A stretch of 64,000 bases of DNA from Balaenoptera acutorostrata (lineage: Eukaryota > Chordata > Mammalia > Artiodactyla > Balaenopteridae): the NCBI RefSeq assembly GCF_949987535.1, contig NC_080075.1:5130606-5194605 (forward strand), written 5' to 3'. A program made the position numbers and the translations under genes. How positions within the stretch are numbered: position 1 is the stretch's first letter; each line of letters starts with the position of its first letter. Below, piece after piece: positions 49,749 through 61,555 of this stretch. The notes under the pieces are model-generated. The model had not been told where the DNA came from. It made no database searches and was given only the letters and a program-made list of their open reading frames with translations.

Positions 49749-49977
49749 CCCAGAAATATTTCATTCTATGGCCCTCTCTGAAACTGCATTTGGCCCCCAA
49801 GTTTAAAATTAACTCACACTTTGCATTTCTATACTTTTATTTGCACCACTAGTTGGCGCTAGTGGCCACACCAACTCCATCTGTTTCTTCAGCTCTGTGT
49901 GTACATTTCAGGGGGTTCTAAAGGTGAAAGTTTTTAGTGTGAGTTGCAAAGAATAAGTTCGCTAATTTCTTTCTTAC

Positions 49978-50101
49978 CTTCTCCCCTCAGGTGTTGCAAC
50001 TTCCCACTCCTGGTCAGAATCTTTGACGTACCATCTTATCACAGGCTTAAAGTTTATTTCGAAGCCAAATCGGGCCGTGCAGTTAAGAGTTAAAGGCTTT
50101 C
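49978..50101 (-). CDS. IL18RAP: IL18RAP exon: first half of Ig domain 3
   Basis: The 124-bp exon has acceptor tttttgcag and donor gtaagaa. It encodes GKPLTLNCTARFGFEINFKP through WYVKDSDQEWEVATPEGR. LNCTARF supplies the first cysteine of the third Ig domain and an NCT glycosylation site, and IRWYVKD holds the core tryptophan. It ends with AG, which joins with T of the next exon to give serine. The following intron (47270-49977) carries an old antisense L1 with an inserted SINE. Confidence 0.95.
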
Positions 50102-50884
50102 CTGCAAAAAGGGGCCACAGAACACAGGAAGGAAGCCCGTGAGAACACTTTGTCCTGTGCAGGAGGAAGACACCACCTGGAAACTGTTCCCTGAGGCAGT
50201 CAGGTTCGCAGGTAAAACAGGTGTGCCAGACAAAGCCAAACGTCTACCTGTGTCTCATTCGGAAACAGGTGAAACCAGGGATGTTTGTCTCTACTGGGCA
50301 ACTCTTAGATCTCAAACCTGTGACTACATTTCTGCAAATGAAGATTGGCATGGTCACAGCACTACGGGTTCTGATGTGGTTTAAGGATAAACACCAGGAA
50401 AATGAGCAGTTTCAGGAACCAGCTCTGTCTTCCGACGCTGCTGTTGAAGTAGTACAAGGGTGCCAGTAAAGAAATACTAACTAGAATTTGCATATTAAAT
50501 GAAAATCCTGAGGTTTTGGCGGCATGTAGTTTAAAGAAGAAAGTATTTAGATATTCAGCTGTATTTTGAACGATGCACTGTGGACGGACATGCATGTTAC
50601 TACGCTATCCTCTTTCTGCCCATTTTCTCTGTAAGGGGTATCCAGATGTGCTCTGCCTCAAACTCAATATTTTAACTGTGAAATGTTTAGGGACTCCATT
50701 TGAAAACTCACCTTTGCACCTTAATAATGCTTTCCCACAGTAATACTTTAAAATTCATTGGTACCTTGTGTAACTTGGCTATTTTTGAATTAATTAACGT
50801 TTTCCCTGCTTCTTTCCTCCTTCCTTTCATTCTTGTGATTTTACCCGTACTGTTATTTCTATTTCATAATCAGGATACACCGCT

Positions 50885-51054
50885 ACCGCCACCTAGTGGT
50901 GATTTGCCGTAATATCTATTTTTACATTTCTTTCTATAATGATAAATATCTTATTAGCATTTAAAAGAAACCGCCACCCAGTGGTCTTTTACCATAATAT
51001 CTACTTTTACCTTTCTTTCTACAACGATAAACATCTTATTAGCACTTAAAAGAA
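50885..51054. repeat. Tandem duplication, 2 copies of 85 bp
   Basis: Copy 1 is 50885-50969 and copy 2 is 50970-51054. Both start accgccacc[t/c]agtggt and end ttattagca[t/c]ttaaaagaa. They differ at roughly a dozen sites, many of them transitions. Confidence 0.95.
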
Positions 51055-51424
51055 CACTTATTTTATTGAAACAACCAGCACTTGGTTTTGAAGAGAACAG
51101 TTCTTATTTGGCTGTGTGGGACGATGTAGATGTAATTGAAGCTGACAAAATCAAAGGGGACCACAGGAAGTCGCTTTCCCCCTCTACCCCAAAGAAGACA
51201 CTACTTTGGAATATAACTTATTTGAGCAAGGGTTGTAGTATTCTCCTACAATTTATCTTAAAGTCTAGACCAAACACTGTATTTGTAGAGGTTAATGCTA
51301 CCTAAGTTGGTAAACTGGTTAAATTTATAGATTTAATCAATGAACCTAACCAATCTGTGTAACCCACTGTTCCTGGGTGGAGTAAGGAAGAATCTTAAAA
51401 AAAAAAAAAAATCTATTGATCATG

Positions 51425-51620
51425 CCTAACATACAAGTCACCTAATATATCAATACATCATCCCATATTTCTCATTGCAACCTTGTGAGGTCAGTTTTAT
51501 TTTGTCTAGTTCCAGATTTATAACCTGAGGCTTCAAAAGATTAAATAACTGTATCAGATCACAAACCTAGTCAGTGGCCGAGTCTAGATTCACCCCCAAT
51601 TCTGTTTAATTTGAAATCCC
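51425..51620 (-). repeat. MIR SINE relic
   Basis: Antisense MIR: gcaaccttgtgaggtcagtt, acctagtcagtggccgagtc. Confidence 0.75.
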
Positions 51621-51700
51621 GATGCTCTTCCTTGTAACACGCTTAGACCTGCTCCCAGAAGCAAAATATCATTCAAGGGTGATGACACCACCCAGCTTAC

Positions 51701-51766
51701 CAAGTTCTACTTCCAGGGTGTCCTTGATGGGATCCAGAATATCCGGTTTGAGATTAGTGTTTTTCA
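51701..51766 (-). CDS. IL18RAP: IL18RAP small exon: linker into Ig domain 3
   Basis: This 66-bp exon is easily missed. It runs from acceptor cttttag to donor gtaagctg and encodes VKNTNLKPDILDPIKDTLEV followed by EL, with the split codons G|TG (Val) at its start and G|GA (Gly) at its end. The motif KPDILDP...DTLEVELG is diagnostic for IL18RAP and leads into the A strand of the third Ig domain. Phase matches both neighbours. The preceding 4.6-kb intron contains the CATCC array at 53685-54244. Confidence 0.93.
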
Positions 51767-52179
51767 CTAAAAGATGAAAATAAAAATTATTATTTGCACT
51801 GGGAAGTCTGAAGGCCTGCTTCCTGAAGATTTGAATGCACGGTCACACTTTGATCTAAATGTTTTGGAACTTCCTTTTCAAATTTCATCCATAATGTACA
51901 AGGCTAGAGACTCAAGTTTCCGTGTGAAAATCACGCCTCCAGAAATGACTGTGACATCAGGTTGCAGGTGCTAGCAAAACGTGAGTCCTTGATAAATCCG
52001 TACCCGCCCGGGGGGAACCTTCTTCCAGGCCAGCCCCGCGGGCCCATTGCAGACGTGAAACCCCACCCCATCTTCTCCTCCAAGATTGTTTTTTGGTTGC
52101 ATCCGGCTGAGTAACCCAACAGGAAGGAGGACACACCTGAGAGAATGCACAAGTCAGCCAGATCGAAGCCCACCCCTCC

Positions 52180-53660
52180 CTCCATCCTCAAATTCATGGT
52201 TTGTTTCAAAATAAAGGTGAGCTCAGCCCTTCATGAATCATTTTATCTCTCAACTTCCTGTCACAAACTTTCACATATGCCTCCACTGTCAAACTCCCTC
52301 CTGAAGATGTCCCATCTCCTAAGAAAGGAGACTTCATCACCTCTGTTCTGGAATTGTCCTCTCTTAATTCTCAGGGACCTCCTTCCCTCAATTACATCAT
52401 CTTCCTCCTGTATCTTTGACTCTCTCTCTCTCTGTCCTTCCCGTCAGCATTAATCCATGCTCAGTCTCTCCATCTTAAAAAAAAGAGAAAAAACCCTCAC
52501 CTTACACCCCCGCCCCATTCATTCTCCTTCGTTTGCAGCCAAGTTGTTGAAAGAGCACTGTGTGCTCATTTCCTCCCTCCCTTCCCCTGCCCTGCAGTCT
52601 GATTTCTGCCCCCATCACTCCACTGAAACCGCTTTGGCCAAAGTCACCAGTGACCTCCTTGCACCTAAATCCACTGGGCACGGCTGAGTTTTTAATCTGC
52701 TTTCCCTCTCAGTAGCATTGGATGCCGCTGGGCGTGCTCTCCTCTCCTCTTCGGGGTGCACGTTTCTGTGCTCTGATGTTCGCCTTCCCCCTCTCTGCTC
52801 ACTCCCCTGAGTGTTACGGGCTCCTCCTCCTCTGTGCCTCTTGTGAATATCACTTCTCCCTGGGCTCTCCTTGTGGTCTTCATTCCACCTACTCTCCTTG
52901 TGGGGCAGCTCACGCTCCAGGCCTCTTCCCTTTGAAAGTTCTTGGCCCTCAGAATGCTCTCTCATCTCACCTACGTCATCAATTTCACTTCCTTTACTGC
53001 TCCCTCCCCACCTTTCCACGGATACCCTCTTGCTGATGTAAATCATGACCTCCCTCTTCCCAAATCCAAGGATCAGTGTCCAGGCTTCACCATATGAGGC
53101 CGTGCATCACTCCCTCTTTCTTGGGACACTTTATCGCTGAGCCCTGGGATAGTTATTCTCTGTTCTCACACCACTTCTCCATCTCCTGTGGGGATGCTTC
53201 TCCTCCCCCGTGCCTCCCAGTGCTGGATGTTCTAGGCTCTCTCCTCTCTATACTCAATCCCCACGTGACCCCACTCTCCCTCGGCTTTAGATATCGTGCC
53301 GGCGGCCACCCTCACATTCACATCTCCCGATGTAGTAGCCTGTATCCCAGACTGGTTTATCCGAATACCCACTTGTCATGGTGACTTGATGAATCAAAGT
53401 CCTTTCAAGCCTAACACTGAATTTCTTCCTCAGACCTGCTTCTCTTTCAATATTTTTTCTGTCTCATTACACGGTGCCGCTGTTTACCAACTCATCATGC
53501 CAGAAAAGTAATCCGTCATTGATTTCCCTCTTTCATCTTGCACATAAACTCCATCAACATGTTCTGCTGACACACACATAAAGCCATTTCTAATCACCTC
53601 GGCTAAGTCTACTCAAAGAGTGACCAGAGACATCTTTTTAGAACATGATTCAAACCTGCT
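52180..53660 (+). repeat. L2-like LINE relic
   Basis: Pyrimidine-rich, non-coding text of the kind found in L2 (tccactgaaaccgctttggc, aaagtcaccagtgacctcct, caaatccaaggatcagtgtc). It is continued on the other side of the CATCC array by 54260-55045. Confidence 0.55.
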
Positions 53661-53684
53661 GCTCCCCGCACCCGTGCCTTACAC

Positions 53685-54244
53685 CAGCCCTTATGTATCC
53701 CATCCTACCCCCTCCACTTCCATCCCATCCCATCTTATAACACCCCTTCCCATCCAATCCCATCCCACCCTTATGTATCCCATCCTACCCCTTCCACTTC
53801 CATCCCATCACATCCCACCCCTTCCCATCCAATCCCATCCCATCCCACCCCTTCCCATCCTATCCCATCACACCCCATCCCATCCCATCCAACCCCATCC
53901 CATCACATCCCATCCCACCCCTTCCCATCCCATCCCACCCCTTCCCATCCCATCCCATCCCATCCCATCCAACTCCATCCCACCCCATCCCACCCCTTCC
54001 TATCCCATCCCATCCTATTCCACCCCTTCCCATCCAATCCCATCCCACCCTTATGTATCCCATCCTACCCCTTCCACTTCCATCCCATCCCATCCCATCC
54101 CACCCCTTCCCATCCCATCCCATCCAACCCCATCTCATCACATCCCATTCCACCCCTTCCCATCACATCCCATCCCATCCCATCCAACTCCATCCCATCC
54201 CATCCCATACAACCCCATCCCATCCCATCCCATCCCATCTTCTC
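53685..54244 (+). repeat. (CATCC)n satellite-like array
   Basis: About 560 bp of CATCC/CACCC/CTTCC units. A marker segment (ttatgtatcccatcctaccc) recurs at 53691, 53771 and 54051, revealing a higher-order unit. The minus strand is made of GGGATGGGAT units. Confidence 0.95.
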
Positions 54245-54259
54245 TCAATAAGTTATAGA

Positions 54260-55045
54260 AAGTCCACCTCGTTGCCCAGCATAAAACCTGGCTCTCATAC
54301 TGGACCCCTCCTTTTCCCTCTTTTCACTCCCAATTCCCAAACCCTTTCACGTGTAACTTCCTAAGTATTTCTGGAGTTTGCTCTCTTCTCTCCATCCCTA
54401 CTGCCCCTCCTAGTTCAGGCCTCCATCAGCAGTTGCCTGCTTGACCCACAGCAGCCTCCTAATTCTTCTCTCTGTCTCCCTTGTTGCCCCCCCAAACCCA
54501 TGTTCTACATAATAAGCAGAGCGATCTATCTCAAATCCAGATCTATTCATGACACTTTCCCACATAGAACCCTCAATGGCTCCCCATTTTTCCTTGGATA
54601 AAGTCCAAACTTACTAGAACAGTGTGACATCTGCTCTGCTTCCAGATACCCTCAACTGACCTTCTCTTTCTCCCTGGAAAGCACCAAGCTGTCTCTCATC
54701 TCCTGGATGTTAACTGTACTGCTCCCTCTGCCTGGAACTGCATCCTTTCCACCTTCACTGGGCTAGTTTGTCCTCACGCCTCGGTTCTCACCCAGCCTCA
54801 GGGTACCCAGGTCTGGGTTTGTGGGTCCCCCACATGCCCCGCTGCTTCCCTTTCTCTCCACTCATCACACTGAACTGTAGTAGCCTGTTTCCTCTCTGTC
54901 TGCCCCACGAGACGGTAAGTTCTGGGAGGCCAGAGAAAGTGTCCAAGCGCTCATTCTTACAACCTTAGCACCAAGGCCAGTGCCTGACACATATCACATG
55001 TTCCACAAATACTGGTGTAAGAATGAATAAATGAAAGAATGAATG
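54260..55045 (+). repeat. L2-like LINE relic, 3' part
   Basis: It holds gaaccctcaatggctcccca, ctgctccctctgcctggaac and ccagtgcctgacacatatca, then a (TGAA)n end, the usual order of an L2 3' end. Confidence 0.7.
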
Positions 55046-55574
55046 AGTAAATGAGGAAGACAGGAATGATGTCAGAGAAGACTTAAAAAGATGTGACAGA
55101 GGTTACAAAGCATCCTCTGGGAGAGAGAAAAGCAGATTCTGCCACTGAAAATTTGATGGGCGAGTTATCATGCCCGAGGGAAAGAGCAACCACGCTTGGA
55201 GGGGCAAGTGGTCCAAGTTGGGTATTTGCCTTCTAACCCCTCATCCAAGCAACAATCTAATATAAATTTAAATCGATGAGGTCTAAAGTACTGCAGAGTG
55301 CAAGGGCCAGGAAGTAAGCAGGGGAGTTTGACTTGGTCTCAGGATACTCCATGTGGTTTGTATCTTGCAATGAAAGAAGAGGAAGTAAAATTGATTACTA
55401 TATTTACTAAGAGCAAAGTCAACCATTCTGTATGGTTATGTTTTGATATAGGCCATGCTTAAATTGATTACATCATACAGTTTATCCATGCTTTACACTT
55501 GTAAATCTAATAAGAATGACCCAAGGGAAAGCCTGGGCCAAAAACAGACAAGTCACAGAAGAATAAGCTCAGTG

Positions 55575-56130
55575 GGCCAATAAACAAATGGCAAGATATT
55601 CAACTTCATTAGTAGTCAGGGAAACGTAAATTAGTATGAAAAAAAGAGAGTCCACTTGACACCACAGTCTGAAACCACCAAATATTACTTGGGAATAATG
55701 GGAATCTGTTCATTGCTGATGCGGGTATAAATTAGCAAAACAATGTCTATGAACAATACCATGTGTTTATAACACAAAACACATTTTATAACATAAAACA
55801 ATATTCTGTTTTATTAATGGATACATACATATGTAGAAAAAGCATAAAACATAAATGGAAAGGATTATCAGCTAAGTGGGCTACATCTGCAAAGAGAGGA
55901 AGTGGGAAGGCCTCAAGTTGTATCTGTATTGTTTTGTTTCGACAAAGAAACCATGAGATGGAAAAACCATTATTAAAGCTGGTGATAGGTACATGAGTGT
56001 CACTTATTTCTGGGTGTGAAATATTTAACATTGTTTTTTAATTTATTATCTCTTATGTGTGAAATCTTTAATCTTGTTTATTTCTTTACATGAACCTTTA
56101 ATATTGTTTTTTAATTTATCACAAAACAAA
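55575..56130 (+). mobile_element. Old L1 fragment (tentative)
   Basis: L1-like words (atggcaagatattcaacttc, attagtagtcagggaaacg) at the left. The right part is A/T-rich and uncertain. Confidence 0.5.
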
Positions 56131-56385
56131 CCAGAATCAATGCATAGAAAACCCAACTTGTGACAACTTGAATATGACCCAGAACTAGGCCTCCCTTGGA
56201 GGATGGAATCTAGGTTAATGGAAAATTGATGTTCACCAACATTCCAGGCTTTACATGACTGTAGGCTATGACTGTCTCCTTCCTCACCACAAAAAAAGGA
56301 AAAATATCACTAAGCCAAAGAAGATAACTTTAACTGGGTAATTGGGGTTGAAATCTCAAATATTGAAACCAAAAACCTCACTTAC

Positions 56386-56536
56386 CAATGGTTTTCACTT
56401 GCACAACAGCTCTGGCTGTCCATAAGCTTGAGTTATCTGACTGAGTGTAATCACACACGTATGTGCCTTGGTGATAGTCATAAACTTCATCCACTTCAAT
56501 TGGGTTGCTCCTTTTTTCAGAGAGTAGTTTTCCATT
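56386..56536 (-). CDS. IL18RAP: IL18RAP exon: second half of Ig domain 2
   Basis: The 151-bp exon encodes 50 residues plus one base, starting NGKLLSEKRS and ending AVVQVKTI. The acceptor is ttggattag and the donor gtaagtga. The motif DYHQGTYVCDYTQ is the DxGxYxC signature of the F strand of an Ig fold, providing the second disulphide cysteine of Ig domain 2. DNSS contributes a possible N-glycosylation site (NSS). The exon length is the same as in the human gene recalled from memory. It follows a 7.2-kb intron that holds SINE, L1 and MIR copies and the solo retrocopy at 60358-60660. Confidence 0.95.
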
Positions 56537-57119
56537 CTAATCCAAGAGACAAGAAAATTAAATAATTTAACCAGAGAATTACTATTAATATTAAGCTCAC
56601 CTATAGCGAAACTTCACAAATTTGAACCAAGGAAGGGGAAGGTCAGTCTGATATATGGACATTGCAGAACATAATACCCCCAAGCTATAAAAGATTCTGC
56701 TCAAAACTATATTTGTAAGATTCTTACTTGAAACGAGAAGCATTTTCAAAGACAATTACATGTGGAGATCAAGACAGCCCAGCAAGAGCTGTTTAACCTG
56801 GTAAAGCCCAAAGCGTGATTCAGGCCCCTAGACTCTAGAAAACTCATAGTTGTCTAAGTGGTCGATACCTAAATGAATTATTTAAAAACACGTATATTTA
56901 TATTTCTGGAAATTGATATAGATTTTCTGTGTATTGGGCTTACATAAAGTTTCTTCTTTAAATAAATTTCACTCTAATAAAAGAAAAAATGTTAAATTGA
57001 AAACATTAAGTAAATAACTAAACAGATGTATCTAAATCTGACAAAGAAGGACTGGGATTCAGGAACAATTATTTAACTCCTAGTGGACTCAAAGTTGAGT
57101 GAGAACTAAAATTCAATTA

Positions 57120-57490
57120 TGAACATTTCTCTCTCCTACTTAGAACCTCTCATGGACACTCCTTTGCCTTGAGGGTAAAGTCTAAAATTCTTCACAGCCT
57201 AATCTTGCCATTCCTTCCCCAACTCATTTCCTGCTTCTGCCCCTCTACCCACCTGTCATTCCCTACATAACCACATTCTTTCTCAATCAACGTGTCTCCC
57301 ACCACCTTTCCCCACTGGGAAGGCTGTTGCTCAGTCTTCAAATCCAACTCAAGGGGTGGCTCTCACGGAGAGAAGTTATCAAGTTTCCCCGAGCACGATC
57401 AGTGACTTCTGCCCCATCATCACGATAGCCCTTTTATAGTAATGATGCATTGGGGTGTCTCCTCCTGTGAGTTGTCGAGGGCAGCCTTTG
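57120..57490 (+). repeat. L2-like LINE relic
   Basis: Pyrimidine-rich text with L2-like phrases (tgagggtaaagtctaaaatt, cagtcttcaaatccaactca). Confidence 0.5.
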
Positions 57491-57691
57491 TGCCAAGACA
57501 TTTAGCTGGTCCTGGACACACTGGAAGGAATGAACACAGATCCCTTCTCTGAGCGAGCTCTCAGCCTAAGGATGCACGTCTGAGCAGTAAGCCAGAGTAT
57601 GGCAAACTCAGGTGGCTCTGCCTTATAGGAAAAGTAGGGACTCTTCCCCCAGTCTAATCCGAGACTTGAAGGATATGCAGGAATCAGTCAA

Positions 57692-57790
57692 TACCAACAA
57701 GGACCTACTGCATAGCACAGGGACCTCTGCTGAATATTATGTGGCAACCTAAATGAGAAAAGAATTTGAAAAAGGAAAAAAAAAAAAGAA
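57692..57790 (+). mobile_element. L1 3' end fragment
   Basis: accaacaaggacctactgca, tagcacagggacctctgctg and an A-rich tail. Confidence 0.8.
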
Positions 57791-58309
57791 GAAAGTAATT
57801 GACATTTTAGGAACACTTGAAGCAAAGCCTGTATGTAGGAAACAAGGCCAAGGTGAAAGGGCTGATGCAAGTAGATGTGTTTGATCTTTGTATCTCCAGA
57901 ATACAGCAAGCAGGCCAGCAAGAATAAGGTCTTTGTAAATAAGGAGTGAATAAATGCAAGTCAGTTGGAAGAAAGGTTTGGAAGCATAAGAGTCACATGA
58001 TCAGACATTTTTAGAAAAATGACTGGCAGCTCTTTTTTGACTGTGGAAAATCTTGTAAATTTAAGCAAAGACTATCATAATCACCCTTGTATCTTTAGGG
58101 TCTAGGAAGTGGTAGGGGCACAGTAGTATTTATTGAATGATGGGGTATCAGTGTATCATTAATCTTATAATCATTAATCCTCTAACCTCCGTATAGCACC
58201 TGGCTTTCCAGTTTCCTACTAAGAGTACTAGTGGTATATCTTTCACCACTGCAGTCAAAAGAAAAGAGATAAACAACAAAAGTAACAAAATATCAATAGT
58301 AAGAACTCA

Positions 58310-58490
58310 TTACCTATGTAGACTACAAAGTTATTTCTCATGTGTATCTCGTATGAACATTCAAAGGCTTCTCTGACTTGGTTTGCACAGATTCTATGTC
58401 TTCCATTTTATAGATGGGAAAACCAAGGTTCTGAAGTTTGTGTTTTGTTCTATACCATATAGCTCGTGAGAGGCCTGAGAATCTATCTAC
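58310..58490 (-). repeat. MIR SINE relic
   Basis: Antisense MIR: ttccattttatagatgggaa, then accaaggttctgaag. Confidence 0.65.
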
Positions 58491-59061
58491 GTTTTTCTGA
58501 TTCTGAGTTTCATGTTCTGATTGAGGAATTTCCCTTCCCCTTTGCCTGATGACTCGTAGAAGCAGAAATTCCCCTCCCCCAAGTCTCTGGTGTGGTTCCT
58601 GTGGCCCAAGAAAGAATTTCCAGTAGGTTGGCAGGGAGCTGAGAAGAGGGTCAGAACCGGTCAGAGCTGGGCAGCTGCAGGTAGGAAGTAAAACAAGGCC
58701 AAGAGGTGGGACTGACAAGGTTAAACATCTATCAAGAACATTTTAAAAGGAAGCTTCAGGGCACGGGGTAAAATTCAGAGATGAAACTTCTAGAGGACAT
58801 GGTAATAACATACAAAGAACAGAAATTGGAGTGGAGGTGTGTCGTAAATCACATGAGAAATTAACGCAGAGGAGGGGATGCAGAGTTGGAACCAGACTGC
58901 AGCTGGGCAATAGGGAGGGTGCGTAATTGCAAAGTGGGCCTGACTTTTTTTAATAAAAAGATAAATATGGCTTAGTGTGTATCACCAAGACTTTATGGGA
59001 TGGAACTCAAACAAAACATCAAAGAGATAAGGGGCAAGAAATTTGTGTCAAGAATGATGGG

Positions 59062-59339
59062 GGGCTTCCCTGGTGGCGCAGTGGTTGAGAATCTGCCTGC
59101 CAATGCAGGGGACATGGGTTCGCGCCCTGGTCTGGGAAGATCCCACATGCCGCGGAGCAACTAAGCCCGTGAGCCACAACTACTGAGCCTGCGCGTCTGG
59201 AGCCTGTGCTCCGCAACAAGAGAGGCCGCGATGGTGAGAGGCCCGCGCACCGCGATGAAGAGTGGCCCCCGCTCGCCGCAACTGGAGAAAGCGCTCACAC
59301 AGAAACGAAGACCCAACACAGCCATAAATTAAAAAAAAA
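59062..59339 (+). mobile_element. CHR SINE, young-looking copy
   Basis: A full copy with the same subfamily marks as 17478-17783 (gtctggagcctgtgctccgc, then agaggccgcgat). Perfect 12-bp duplication aagaatgatggg (59050-59061 and 59340-59351). Confidence 0.97.
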
Positions 59340-60131
59340 AAGAATGATGGGAAGCTGATCTAATAACATAATCACAAACGATCCTAGTAGGAAAGAGAAG
59401 TGCCAGTGAGGCCACACACGAAATTCTTTGTTTTGCTCGGATGTGAAACAGTCAAGAACAAAATACAGAAGGAGGAGCATCAGTCAGTCAGTCCCAGGGA
59501 GAACTGACACATGTGACAACCTGCGGATTGTAGCATTGTACACACCGTAGGAAGTTGCCCAGGATTCTGAAATTTCACAGCGAGAACAGTCGAATGGGCC
59601 AATGTATGGACCTTGGAAACAGCTTCCAAAAAATCGAATCTAAATGACCTTTACCTCTTCCCTACCAGGAACTGCATCAACCTTTGGTCTGGCAAGTCTC
59701 ACCATACTCACCGGCTCTCCATGACCCTGGGCTCGCAGGATGCCACCAGGTGCCAGGGACAAGGAAAACAAAGCCAAAGGAAATGAGAAGAAGTGGCAGG
59801 TCTATGTGCAAAAATTCCATGGAACTCAGGGTTCAGAGACGAGCCAGCAACCACGTCAGCATTGTGGCGTGTGAGTGAGGTTGACTTAAACCACCAGCGG
59901 AAAAGCCATTCAGGCACAGTCTTACTGCCAGGACATCACAGCCGTGTCACAGGCACCCATGTCTCGGTGCCCCAGGCCCTTGCAGAAGAGCCTCTCCCAC
60001 TGCCCTGTGTTATAATTCTGCCTGGTGTCAAAGATTCGTTTAGCTAAAGAACCGAAAACGCCCTCCCATTAATGTAATATCATCTAAGACGAAGTCTGCT
60101 TATGCCAAAGCTATTTTTCATGATATTTTTA

Positions 60132-60266
60132 TTTTAATTAATTAATTTATTTATTTATTTATTTTTGGCTGCGCTGCGGGATCCTAGCTCCCCGACCAGG
60201 GATGGAACCCATGCCCCCTGCAGTGGAAGCACAAGGTCCTAACCACTGGACCACCAGGGAATTCCC
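60132..60266 (-). mobile_element. Short tRNA-derived SINE
   Basis: Antisense copy: (ATTT)n tail at 60132-60165, then tggctgcgctgcgggatcct and ccaccagggaattccc at its head. Confidence 0.92.
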
Positions 60267-60374
60267 ATTAGATTTTTATGAATTAGGAAAATATTATTAG
60301 AATGAAGAACAGATAATTCCCTTTATTCTGACTTCTTCGTCGTTCAATATTTCAGTTAAGAATCTCCAAGTCTA

Positions 60375-60643
60375 TTTCTGTTTCAATTAAAAAAAAAAAA
60401 TCCCACAAGGACTCAGAGGCAAAGACTATACAAATCAATTTTCACTGCAAAGTAAAGGAGCTGTTACAGTGGAGGATTACCGGACTGAATGTCAATATTA
60501 TGACATAGTAGGAGTGTGTTTCGTGTTTGGTAATTGCAATCATTGTTGCTTTTGTTGTGGTCATCCATGTACAATGCTTGGTGTCAGTCTATTTATCTCT
60601 TGTAAAAATAAAATACAGTGTGTGTGTGTGAAAAAAAAAAAAA
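60375..60643 (+). mobile_element. Retrocopy of an unidentified polyadenylated RNA
   Basis: A 269-bp insert with an AATAAA signal near its end (aaaaataaaatacag), a (TG)n run and poly(A). It is bounded by the perfect 17-bp duplication aagaatctccaagtcta (60358-60374 and 60644-60660). It is the same RNA as the 5' half of the chimera at 1697-1954. Confidence 0.88.
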
Positions 60644-61555
60644 AAGAATCTCCAAGTCTAAATTTTTTGAGGTGTCTATTAAAAATATTTTGGAACCCCC
60701 CAGAGACTACAGCACACGGATTTATTTCGCTTGGTTGTTCTATACAACCGGCAGGTTCATCCCTGGTCAGCAGTTTCATGTGCATTCAGTACCACCGTTG
60801 TTTTCATCCTTCAGCCAGTGTTAGTGTTGTCGGTTTTGAGATAATGTTAAGTATGAGCCACCCTCCACTTGAGTACCTGTGGTTTAGCATGAAGAAAAGG
60901 AACACTGGGTATTATTTCCTGCCTAATGTCATCACTTTTAGTGATATGCTACTTCCATGGGGTCCGTGACTTTCCAGGATACTGTCTGTGTCTGTGTGCA
61001 TGTGTGTGTGTAAGCACGTGTACACACACATGCAATTCATGCATTTCATGCAATTCATGAAACATAACCTAAATAATGACCTGTCCAAATCTCCGTCAGA
61101 AGATACAATTTTTAACAACACCATCGTTTGCCTACTTTTAAGACAGATGCCTAGTCACCATTAAACACATCCTGACATTTGCAGTCAAGGCCCCAGAGAA
61201 GAGAAATAAAGCTTCCTTTTGTGAATGTCACACAACATTAGGGTTTAGTTCATAAGAGCAGTATATGCAGAAATCTGGCAACTACCATGTGGCTTGTGCT
61301 TACCAGAAAGTGAAAATAGCTTTCATTTCAGGGATACAATCATTGAAAATTCAAATGCATTTTCATTTTAAGTAACGGGGCAAGCCTGGTTTGGGAACAG
61401 CCTACCTTGACGTAGTAAGACATCTGTCATCCCAGATTACAAATACTTTTGAACCATGGGAAGTTTTGTTCTTAAAAGTGAACTGAAAATAATGAACAGA
61501 ACCATCGGCTATTCTTACCAACCTCATTTTAGAGGTTATGAAATTAACGTGTTTC

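Noticed and set aside
53685..54244. Regular short repeats that could be mistaken for a CRISPR array
   Set aside because: There are no distinct spacers, the unit is 5 bp, and the window is plainly mammalian.
53620..54258. Open frame of 212 codons rich in HPIPSHP repeats
   Set aside because: It is the translation of the CATCC array. Other frames are equally open, and there is no splice or start context.
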